Assembly (NCBI GenBank): GCA_003343605.1
Contig: QAKW01000090.1
Coordinates: 1-15,423, forward strand
Reading direction: 5' to 3'
DNA from: Clostridiales bacterium
GTDB lineage: Bacteria; Bacillota; Clostridia; Oscillospirales; QAKW01
DNA length: 15,423 bases
The position numbers and the translations under genes are program-made. Every line of letters begins with the position of its first letter. Position 1 is the stretch's first letter. Below the pieces are notes generated by a model that did no database searches, was not told where the DNA came from, and was given only the letters and a program-made list of their open reading frames with translations. Below, one piece after another: positions 8,507 through 14,461 of this stretch.

Positions 8507-9400
8507 TTGTCTTTCAGCTTTCAGGTAAAAGAAGAACTGTGCAAAATCGAAGAAAAAGAGACCTCCTGCCGGTTGGCTGAGCTTTATGGAATGGTGCTTT
8601 TCGGGCAGGCGGTTGAGCTGGATCATTTAAAAATTACCACAGAAAACGTATTGGTCATTAACCGGCTGCAGCAGCTTTGCGCGGAAATCCCAGGCACTGG
8701 ATTTCTGATGGATGAAACGTCAAACGCCTATACCGCCACGATGGGAAAAGAAGCGCTCCACAGGCTTTACCGTATTCTTCAGATGCAGGATGGCCGGATA
8801 CTGACTTTGGAGTTAAACAGAAAATTATTGCAGCCCCAGCAGAATTTCAACGCATTTTTAAGAGGCGCGGTTCTCAGCGGCGGTTATTTCAGTGATCCGT
8901 TCAGCGGCTATCATTTTGAGTTGGTAACGCCTTATTATACGCTGGCAAAATCAACATTGAATCTTCTAAACGTGCATGAGATTCCATGCCGGATGGTCGT
9001 AAGGAGATCCAATTATGTTGTTTATTTAAAAGACAGCCAGCAAATCTACAATCTGCTTTATATTCTTGGCGCCAGGACCGCTGCTTTTGATCTGATGAAC
9101 GTGAAGATCGAAAAGGAAACAAATAATAATAATAACCGCATGGATAACTGCGCAGCCTACAATATGGATAAAGCGCTGAACAAGGCGGTAGAGCAGGTGC
9201 AGGCCATTAATCAAATTGAGAATACCATCGGCTTATCCGCCCTGGCGGAGGATCTGGTTTATGTGGCACTGCTGCGTAAGGAAAATCCAACCAGGAGTCT
9301 CACCGAGCTTTCCCAGCTTTGCGCCGGAAGGCTTAGCAAACCGAGCCTCAGCCGCAAGCTTAATAAAATTGTTGAGATCGCCAAAAACATAAAAGGATAA
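8507..9400 (+). CDS. whiA: WhiA sporulation/cell-division regulator
   Basis: WhiA is a DNA-binding protein found across Gram-positives. It activates sporulation and division genes in Streptomyces and affects cell division in B. subtilis. It has 297 residues from a TTG start, preceded by GGAAAGGGG about 8 bases upstream. The N-terminal WhiA domain is followed by the catalytically dead LAGLIDADG-type fold (FLRGAVLSGGYFSDPFSGYHFE, from about residue 117) with the conserved RSNYVVYLKDS stretch, and a C-terminal helix-turn-helix (about 262-297). The recognition region reads LSKPSLSRKLNKI, unlike the SKSGVNHRLRKI version I recall from Bacilli, so its DNA target may differ. An AAT run (9122-9136) encodes five asparagines without changing the family spacing. 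It lies 4 bases before dnaE. Confidence 0.94.
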   Translation: MSFSFQVKEELCKIEEKETSCRLAELYGMVLFGQAVELDHLKITTENVLVINRLQQLCAEIPGTGFLMDETSNAYTATMGKEALHRLYRILQMQDGRILTLELNRKLLQPQQNFNAFLRGAVLSGGYFSDPFSGYHFELVTPYYTLAKSTLNLLNVHEIPCRMVVRRSNYVVYLKDSQQIYNLLYILGARTAAFDLMNVKIEKETNNNNNRMDNCAAYNMDKALNKAVEQVQAINQIENTIGLSALAEDLVYVALLRKENPTRSLTELSQLCAGRLSKPSLSRKLNKIVEIAKNIKG

Positions 9401-9404
9401 TTTC

Positions 9405-12400
9405 ATGAAAAATTTTGTTCATCTGCATCTTCATACGGAATACAGTCTGCTCGATGGTGCCTGCAAAATCAGTGAGGCGCCTGCCCGTGCAAAGGCTCTG
9501 GGGCAGACTGCACTTGCAATTACGGATCATGGCGTAATGTATGGCGCGGTGGACTTTTATAAGGCATGCAGAAAAGTGGGAATCAAGCCGATTATCGGCT
9601 GTGAAATTTACATGGCGCCGCATGGCCGGAGAGATAAGCAGTATGATATCGACGGCAGGTATTATCACCTGATCCTTCTTGCCAAGAATAAGACGGGCTA
9701 CCATAATCTGATTAAAATCGTTTCGCGCGGATTTACGGAGGGCTTTTATTTTAAACCCCGTGCGGATTTTGAATTGCTGGAGCAATATCATGAAGGGCTG
9801 ATTTGTTTATCGGGGTGCGCCGGCGGATCTGTGCAGCAGAAGCTGCTGCAGGACGATTATGCAGGCGCAAAAGCAGAGGCGCTGCGTTATTTGCAGATTT
9901 TTGGCGCTGATTATTATCTGGAACTGCAAAATCATGGCTACCGGGAAGACGCTGTAATCATACCGGGACTGATTAAAATTCATGAAGAAACCGGGATTCC
10001 GGTCGTGGCGACAAACGACGCGCATTATCTGGAAAAAGAGGATGCCTATACCCAAAAGGTTCTGATGTGTATTCAGATGAATAAAACGCTTGGCAACGAT
10101 GACGCGCCCGGTTTTGAAACCGATGAATTTTATCTCAAAAGCGGCGATGAGATGGCCGCTTTATTTGAGCAGATTCCGGAAGCAATCGAAAATACGAATA
10201 AAATTGCGGAAGCCTGCAATTATGATTTTGAATTCGGGCAGTTTCATCTGCCGCGGTTTCAGCTGCCACCGGGACAGAAAGACAGCTATGCCTATTTGAA
10301 AAAACTATGCGCTGCAGGGCTTGAAAGCCGATATTCCCAAATCGACAAATCCCTGAATGAACGGCTGAACTATGAGCTGGACACCATTCATCATATGGGG
10401 TATGTAGATTATTTCCTGATTGTGAGCGATTTTATTGCCTATGCCAAAACACATGATATCCCTGTTGGCCCGGGGCGGGGGAGCGCAGCAGGTTCTCTGG
10501 TTTCTTACTGCCTGGGCATTACCGATATTGATCCGATTGCTTATGATCTTCTGTTTGAACGTTTTTTGAATCCGGAGCGGGTGAGTATGCCGGATATAGA
10601 TATTGATTTCTGCTATGAAAAACGCGGGCAGGTCATTGATTATGTGATTGAAAAATACGGAGCAAATAATGTTGCGCAGATTGTAACGTTTGGCACGATG
10701 GCGGCGAAGCAGGCGGTGCGTGATGTGGGGCGTGCGATGGGAATGGCTTACGGGGAAGTAGACGCTGTTGCAAAAATGATCCCATTCCGGCTTGGAATTA
10801 CGCTTCAGGATGCAATCAATGAAGTGCCAGCGCTCAAAGAGCTTTATGAAACCAATCAGAATGTGCAGCGGCTTTTAAATCAGGCCTTGCGGCTGGAAGG
10901 TTTTCCGCGGCATAATTCAACCCATGCTGCCGGCGTTGTGATTACCGAAAATGAAGTGAGCGATTTTGTGCCGATCTCTTTAAACGGCGATTCTTATGTG
11001 ACGCAGTTTACCATGACAACGCTGGAGGAACTCGGACTGCTGAAAATGGATTTTCTCGGTTTGCGAAACCTGACGATTATTCATGATACGGAAAAACTGA
11101 TCCGGCAATCGGATCCTGCGTTTGCCATCAATGAGATCCCGCTCAATGATGAGGAAACCTATCGAACGCTTTCCAGCGGAAATACGATGGGAATTTTTCA
11201 GATGGAGAGCCCTGGTATGCGGCAGGTTTTAACCCGCCTGAGGCCCACGGAATTTGAAGATATTATTGCGGTGATCTCTCTTTACCGTCCCGGGCCGATG
11301 GATTCCATTACTCTGTATATTGATAATAAGGCGCATCCAGACCGGGTTCATTATTTGATTCCAGAGCTGGAACCAATTTTGAAGGTGACATATGGCTGTA
11401 TCGTCTATCAGGAGCAGGTAATGCAGATTGTGCGCTCTCTGGCCGGATACTCCTATGCGCGGGCCGATCTTGTGCGCCGTGCGATGAGCAAGAAAAAAAC
11501 GGACGTGATGGAACGCGAGCGTGAGATTTTTCTGCACGGTTCTGTGGATGAAGTGGGAAATATTATTGTTCCTGGTGCAAAGCGGAATGGGATCGACGAG
11601 GACACGGCCAATCAGATCTTTGATCAAATGATTGATTTTGCAAAATATGCGTTTAACAAGTCGCATGCGACTTGTTACGCCAAGGTGGTTTATCAGACGG
11701 CTTATCTGAAGACCCATTATCAAACGGCCTATCTTGCCGCGCTGATGACCAGCGTAATCGGCTCTACTGAAAAAACAGCGGAATATATTGAAGAATGCCG
11801 CCGGCTCGGCATTCGGGTGATGCCGCCGCATATTAACAAAAGTTATTCCCGGTTCCGGGCAACGGATCAGGGGATTATCTATGGGCTGCTGGCCATAAAA
11901 AATGTTGGGGCCAAGATGGTGGATGATATTGTGCAAGAACGTGAAAAAAATGGGGAGTATAAAGATTTTGTTGATTTTTGCAGCCGGATAGCCGGCATGG
12001 ATATCAATTCCCGTGCCATCGAAAGTATGATTAAATGCGGTGTTTTCGATTGCTTTCAGTATTCCCGCCGGCATCTTTCCATGATTTTTGAGCAGCTGCT
12101 CAGCAGCATTGCGGCAGAAAAAAGAGACCAGATCGAAGGCCAGATCGGCCTGTTTTCCATTCTGGAAGAACCGCCTGATGTGGGCGCGCAGTTTTTTAAA
12201 AATCCGCAGCCGGAGTTTGAAAAGGCGGAAAAACTGGCGTTTGAAAAAGAGATGATCGGCATACACCTGAGTGATGATCCATTTGAACCCTACCGTCATA
12301 TTTATCAGCGCCGGGATATTACCTCCTTTTCGGGCATTCTATCCAATAGCGTTGAAGACGGCGCGGAAATCTGGGTATTTGCCCAGATAGATTCTTTTCG

Positions 12401-12851
12401 CACGGTTAAAACCAAGACCGGGCTGGAAATGGGGTATCTTGCTCTTTCTGATCAGAGCGGAAGTCTGGAAGGAATTTTATTTCCAAAGGTTTATTCCCGC
12501 TGGCGCAGTACGCTGGTAAAAGGCGCAATGGCCTTTATTCGCGGGCGTGTTCAGATGGATGAGGTGCGCGGCACAAAGCTTCTGATCGAAGAGCTGCGCT
12601 ATCCCAGTGAAAAAGAGCTTAAAGAGAAAACACGGCGTCTTTATATCAAATTGCCGGGCCGGAAAAGCCCGGAAATGGATGCGGTTTTACAACTTTTAAA
12701 AAAATATCCTGGGATTCACGAATGCATTCTTTATTTTACCGATACGGGAAAGAGTGTATCGACCTTAAATCAGTTTGGCGTAGAGATTCAGGAAGATTTG
12801 CTTCAGGCGCTTTGCGGGTTACTTGGCGATCAGGAGATTGTCGTAAAATAA
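9405..12851 (+). CDS. dnaE: DNA polymerase III alpha subunit, DnaE type
   Basis: The second alpha subunit, 1148 residues. In Gram-positives with PolC, DnaE usually extends RNA primers before handing over. AAAGGA precedes the ATG. PHP ligands all appear present: H8, H10, D17, H42, E67, H88, C138, D205, H207. The palm holds GPGRGSAAGS, PDIDIDF (D397, D399) and KMDFLGLRN (D549). Fingers contain YRPGPMD and FNKSHA (750-755). An internal clamp-binding motif QIGLF is at 913-917. An OB fold lies at about 975-1060, followed by a C-terminal domain. I cannot safely place it as DnaE1 or DnaE3. Residues 755-781 and 807-811 are unusual: HATCYAKV where E. coli has HSAAYALV, a YQTAYL duplication where PAEFM stands in E. 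coli, and PPHIN for PPDIN. The reading frame is intact. A DnaE with a complete PHP site could proofread, as mycobacterial DnaE1 does; that is inference. Confidence 0.97.
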   Translation: MKNFVHLHLHTEYSLLDGACKISEAPARAKALGQTALAITDHGVMYGAVDFYKACRKVGIKPIIGCEIYMAPHGRRDKQYDIDGRYYHLILLAKNKTGYHNLIKIVSRGFTEGFYFKPRADFELLEQYHEGLICLSGCAGGSVQQKLLQDDYAGAKAEALRYLQIFGADYYLELQNHGYREDAVIIPGLIKIHEETGIPVVATNDAHYLEKEDAYTQKVLMCIQMNKTLGNDDAPGFETDEFYLKSGDEMAALFEQIPEAIENTNKIAEACNYDFEFGQFHLPRFQLPPGQKDSYAYLKKLCAAGLESRYSQIDKSLNERLNYELDTIHHMGYVDYFLIVSDFIAYAKTHDIPVGPGRGSAAGSLVSYCLGITDIDPIAYDLLFERFLNPERVSMPDIDIDFCYEKRGQVIDYVIEKYGANNVAQIVTFGTMAAKQAVRDVGRAMGMAYGEVDAVAKMIPFRLGITLQDAINEVPALKELYETNQNVQRLLNQALRLEGFPRHNSTHAAGVVITENEVSDFVPISLNGDSYVTQFTMTTLEELGLLKMDFLGLRNLTIIHDTEKLIRQSDPAFAINEIPLNDEETYRTLSSGNTMGIFQMESPGMRQVLTRLRPTEFEDIIAVISLYRPGPMDSITLYIDNKAHPDRVHYLIPELEPILKVTYGCIVYQEQVMQIVRSLAGYSYARADLVRRAMSKKKTDVMEREREIFLHGSVDEVGNIIVPGAKRNGIDEDTANQIFDQMIDFAKYAFNKSHATCYAKVVYQTAYLKTHYQTAYLAALMTSVIGSTEKTAEYIEECRRLGIRVMPPHINKSYSRFRATDQGIIYGLLAIKNVGAKMVDDIVQEREKNGEYKDFVDFCSRIAGMDINSRAIESMIKCGVFDCFQYSRRHLSMIFEQLLSSIAAEKRDQIEGQIGLFSILEEPPDVGAQFFKNPQPEFEKAEKLAFEKEMIGIHLSDDPFEPYRHIYQRRDITSFSGILSNSVEDGAEIWVFAQIDSFRTVKTKTGLEMGYLALSDQSGSLEGILFPKVYSRWRSTLVKGAMAFIRGRVQMDEVRGTKLLIEELRYPSEKELKEKTRRLYIKLPGRKSPEMDAVLQLLKKYPGIHECILYFTDTGKSVSTLNQFGVEIQEDLLQALCGLLGDQEIVVK
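11654..11677. repeat. Perfect 24-base palindrome inside dnaE
   Basis: TAACAAGTCGCA (11654-11665) is followed with no spacer by its exact reverse complement, TGCGACTTGTTA (11666-11677). It encodes N751-C757 of DnaE plus the first two bases of the Y758 codon. No T-tract follows. About 0.001 such palindromes would be expected by chance in this window with equal base use. Confidence 0.92.
11691..11735 (+). repeat. In-frame direct repeat (YQTAYL twice) in dnaE
   Basis: Two 18-base copies, at 11691-11708 and 11718-11735, start 27 bases apart and match at 15 of 18 positions. All three differences are third-base and silent. The protein reads YQTAYLKTH then YQTAYLAAL (residues 763-780). The first copy is normal for the family; the second replaces the usual Y-P-x-E-F/Y-M. 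Confidence 0.85.
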
Positions 12852-12853
12852 CA

Positions 12854-12882
12854 TTGATTTTTTTGGGCTGATAGTGTATAAT
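12854..12882 (+). promoter_or_regulatory. Sigma-A promoter of pfkA
   Basis: TTGATT (12854-12859), a 17-base spacer and a perfect TATAAT (12877-12882). Transcription should begin near 12889, leaving a leader of about 25 bases before the pfkA ATG. It lies in the 63-base gap behind dnaE, so pfkA can be transcribed separately from the long upstream operon. Confidence 0.85.
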
Positions 12883-12914
12883 TTCTCTCAAATGATAAAA
12901 AAGAAGGTGCAATA

Positions 12915-13886
12915 ATGGATTCAAAGGTTAAAAAAATAGGCGTTTTAACCAGCGGCGGCGATGCGCCCGGTATGAATGCAGCTATTCGCGCGGTTACCCG
13001 CGCGGCGCGTTTTAAAGGAATTGAAGTGGACGGTGTGCGCAGGGGATATGCCGGGCTGATCAACGGTGATATTATAGATCTGAGCGTGCGGGATGTTTCC
13101 AATATTCTGCAATGCGGCGGTACAATGCTGTTTACTGCGCGCAGCAAGGAATTCTGCACAGAAGAGGGAATGCAGAAAGCTGTGCGTGTTTGCCGGGAAC
13201 ACGGCATTGAAGGGCTGGTTGTAATCGGCGGCGATGGATCTTATCGCGGCGCCGGGGATCTTTCCGTGCGCGGGATTCCCTGCATCGGCCTGCCGGGAAC
13301 CATTGATAACGACATTTCTTCAACGGACTTTACCATCGGTTTCGATACCTGTATCAACTGTGTGATTGATATGGTCGACCGTATACGTGATACCATGCGT
13401 TCCCATGAGCGTTGCTCGGTTGTTGAAGTGATGGGGCGCAATGCGGGCTATATTGCTCTGCATGCGGGCATTGCAACCGGCGCGGCTTATATTATGGTGC
13501 CTGAGATCAAAAGTTCAGTTGTGGATGTTATTAAAAAGATAGAAGAAGGCCGTGCAGTTGGAAAAACGAATTTTATCGTGATTGTTGCCGAGGGTGTCGG
13601 GCATGCGGAGGAGCTCTCTAAATATATCCAGGATACCACCGGAGTCGTAACGAGGGCAACCGTTTTGGGGCATGTGCAGCGCGGAGGCTCTCCCACTGCG
13701 CGTGACCGGGTGCTTGCCAGCCAGCTCGGCTGTTATGCCGTGGATTTACTTGCAGCCGGCCAGAGCAACCGGGTTGTTGGTATTTCCAATGATAAACTGG
13801 TGGATTACGATATTCAGGAAGCATTGGCCATGAAGAAGGAATTCCCGATGGATTTATATCACGTTTGCAATACCATTTCAATCTGA
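12915..13886 (+). CDS. pfkA: ATP-dependent 6-phosphofructokinase
   Basis: PfkA phosphorylates fructose 6-phosphate to the 1,6-bisphosphate, the committed step of glycolysis, as a cytosolic tetramer. The 323 residues match the bacterial allosteric form. ATP-site motifs are TSGGDAPGMNAAIR and IGGDGSYRGA (D107, G108). The catalytic segment PGTIDND gives D131 and D133. Glycines at 108 and 128 correspond to E. coli G104 and G124 and mark it as ATP-using, since PPi-using enzymes carry D and K there. MGRNAG, VAEG and HVQRGGSPTARDR complete the sugar and subunit-contact motifs. GAAGGTG, 5 bases before the ATG, is the ribosome binding site. It has its own promoter and terminator. dnaE-pfkA adjacency is common in Clostridia. 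Nothing unusual is seen. Confidence 0.97.
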   Translation: MDSKVKKIGVLTSGGDAPGMNAAIRAVTRAARFKGIEVDGVRRGYAGLINGDIIDLSVRDVSNILQCGGTMLFTARSKEFCTEEGMQKAVRVCREHGIEGLVVIGGDGSYRGAGDLSVRGIPCIGLPGTIDNDISSTDFTIGFDTCINCVIDMVDRIRDTMRSHERCSVVEVMGRNAGYIALHAGIATGAAYIMVPEIKSSVVDVIKKIEEGRAVGKTNFIVIVAEGVGHAEELSKYIQDTTGVVTRATVLGHVQRGGSPTARDRVLASQLGCYAVDLLAAGQSNRVVGISNDKLVDYDIQEALAMKKEFPMDLYHVCNTISI

Positions 13887-13899
13887 GTGGGCAATGCGG

Positions 13900-13932
13900 A
13901 TGCGGGCTTTTTCAAGCCCGCATTTATTTTTT
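13900..13932 (+). terminator. Intrinsic terminator of pfkA
   Basis: ATGCGGGCTT and AAGCCCGCAT form a perfect 10-bp stem (13900-13909 with 13914-13923) with a TTTC loop, followed by TTATTTTTT. It starts 13 bases after the pfkA stop. Confidence 0.95.
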
Positions 13933-13941
13933 AAAATTCCC

Positions 13942-13970
13942 TTGATTTTTACAGGGGGATCGGGTATAAT
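13942..13970 (+). promoter_or_regulatory. Sigma-A promoter of tRNA-Leu
   Basis: TTGATT (13942-13947), 17 bases, TATAAT (13965-13970), the same hexamers and spacing as the pfkA promoter. The predicted start near 13977 is about 11 bases before the mature tRNA end. The spacer contains a G run (AGGGGGATCGGG). Confidence 0.85.
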
Positions 13971-13987
13971 ATAACACGTTCTAATGG

Positions 13988-14074
13988 GCCGGTGTGTTGG
14001 AATTGGCAGACGAGGAGGACTCAAAATCCTTTGCCAGCGATGGCGTGTGGGTTCAAGTCCCACCACCGGCACCA
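13988..14074 (+). tRNA. tRNA-Leu, anticodon CAA
   Basis: A class II tRNA of 87 bases including an encoded CCA. The acceptor stem GCCGGTG pairs with CACCGGC (14064-14070), with discriminator A14071 and CCA at 14072-14074. The anticodon stem GAGGA/TCCTT encloses the loop CTCAAAA (14020-14026), giving anticodon CAA (14022-14024), which reads UUG. A long variable arm folds as GCCA-GCGA-TGGC, as expected for leucine. The T arm is GTGGG-TTCAAGT-CCCAC. All stems are intact, so the gene should be functional. Immediately downstream lies a terminator. The minus strand gives a spurious protein typical of antisense tRNA-Leu. Confidence 0.97.
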
Positions 14075-14075
14075 C

Positions 14076-14113
14076 GTCGGAGCAAAGTTCGCTTTGCTCC
14101 GACTTATTTTTTT
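14076..14113 (+). terminator. Intrinsic terminator directly behind tRNA-Leu
   Basis: GTCGGAGCAAAG (14076-14087) and CTTTGCTCCGAC (14092-14103) pair perfectly over 12 bp around a TTCG loop, followed by TTATTTTTTT. It begins two bases after the CCA end. Its sequence recurs at 14295-14322. Confidence 0.92.
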
Positions 14114-14133
14114 GCCTTTGGCAGAAAAATAAG
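14103..14133. repeat. Second inverted repeat abutting the tRNA terminator
   Basis: The 14 bases at 14103-14116 (C, TTATTTTTTT, GCC) pair with GGCAGAAAAATAAG (14120-14133) around a TTT loop, with one G.U pair at T14112/G14124. The left arm contains the T-tract of the preceding terminator and shares base 14103 with its stem. Confidence 0.85.
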
Positions 14134-14294
14134 CCATCCGCCCGCTCCCTTGCTCCTCCTCTTTCGCAAAAAGTCACGCCGTGCCTCCGCTGCTTACACT
14201 TATAAATGGGGTTTGCAACGCACCGGCTTGCTGCCAACTTTTTGCAAATTGAAATCCCTTTAATGATTTTTGTTTGACATCCATTCTTTTTTAT
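14134..14294. other. Non-coding stretch between two terminator hairpins
   Basis: No convincing gene is seen on either strand. It holds a pyrimidine-rich run (14137-14165) including CTCCTCCTCTTTC, and a widely spaced 9-base inverted repeat, GCAAAAAGT (14166-14174) with ACTTTTTGC (14237-14245). A TATAAA at 14201-14206 has no -35 partner, and a TTGACA at 14274-14279 has no -10 partner, so I do not call a promoter. Confidence 0.6.
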
Positions 14295-14330
14295 GCCGGA
14301 GTAAAGTCTGCTTTGCTCCGGCGTTTTTTT
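14295..14330 (+). terminator. Terminator-like hairpin, near-copy of the tRNA terminator
   Basis: GCCGGAGTAAAG (14295-14306) pairs with CTTTGCTCCGGC (14311-14322) over 12 bp with one G.U pair and a TCTG loop, followed by G and seven Ts. The right arm shares CTTTGCTCCG exactly with the terminator at 14076. It would stop transcripts that read past the first terminator before the next promoter. Confidence 0.85.
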
Positions 14331-14388
14331 GCTTATAATAAGTTTGCTGTTTCTTATTTTAAAAAGTATTTCATTGCGGCAGCGCGCC

Positions 14389-14417
14389 TTGACACAAGAG
14401 AAGAATATCGTTATAAT
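14389..14417 (+). promoter_or_regulatory. Perfect-consensus sigma-A promoter of the TIM-barrel gene
   Basis: TTGACA (14389-14394), 17-base spacer, TATAAT (14412-14417), with a further AT-rich leader. A 10-base palindrome ATTTTAAAAT (14416-14425) overlaps the end of the -10 box and the likely start site. It could be an operator, but it is AT-only and may be chance. Confidence 0.9.
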
Positions 14418-14448
14418 TTTAAAATAGACAATAAAATTAATTATGAAT

Positions 14449-14455
14449 GGGGGCG
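14449..14455 (+). promoter_or_regulatory. Ribosome binding site favouring a GTG start
   Basis: GGGGGCG lies 6 bases before the GTG at 14462. The in-frame ATG at 14447 is preceded only by AT-rich sequence with no Shine-Dalgarno match. Confidence 0.55.
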
Positions 14456-14461
14456 AACGCA

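Larger units (their letters stand above)
14076..14322. repeat. Candidate small dispersed repeat (MITE-like) bounded by related hairpins
   Basis: The block starts with GTCGGAGCAAAG and ends with CTTTGCTCCGGC, which are reverse complements at 11 of 12 positions. Each end is itself part of a near-identical 28-base hairpin, and no gene lies between. I see no target-site duplication and no transposase. Whether it recurs in the genome cannot be seen here, so the mobile nature is inference. Confidence 0.4.

Noticed and set aside
9122..9136. (AAT)4AAC run in whiA as an insertion or phase-variable repeat
   Set aside because: Family spacing between the conserved residues on both sides is unchanged, and trinucleotide units would not shift the frame.
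11229..12299. A 356-codon minus-strand frame inside dnaE
   Set aside because: It lies wholly antisense to a strongly conserved DnaE region, has no recognisable domain and is explained by the codon use of dnaE.
13988..14074. tRNA-Leu as an integration site of a genomic island
   Set aside because: No integrase gene and no repeated copy of the tRNA 3' end longer than seven bases were found in the window; the genes beyond look ordinary.
13984..14263. Two overlapping + strand frames through tRNA-Leu and its terminator
   Set aside because: They translate the tRNA and the hairpins behind it and have no ribosome binding site or family resemblance.
14274..14302. TTGACA at 14274-14279 as a promoter
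   Set aside because: No TATAAT-like box at 16-18 bases downstream; a terminator hairpin occupies the position instead.
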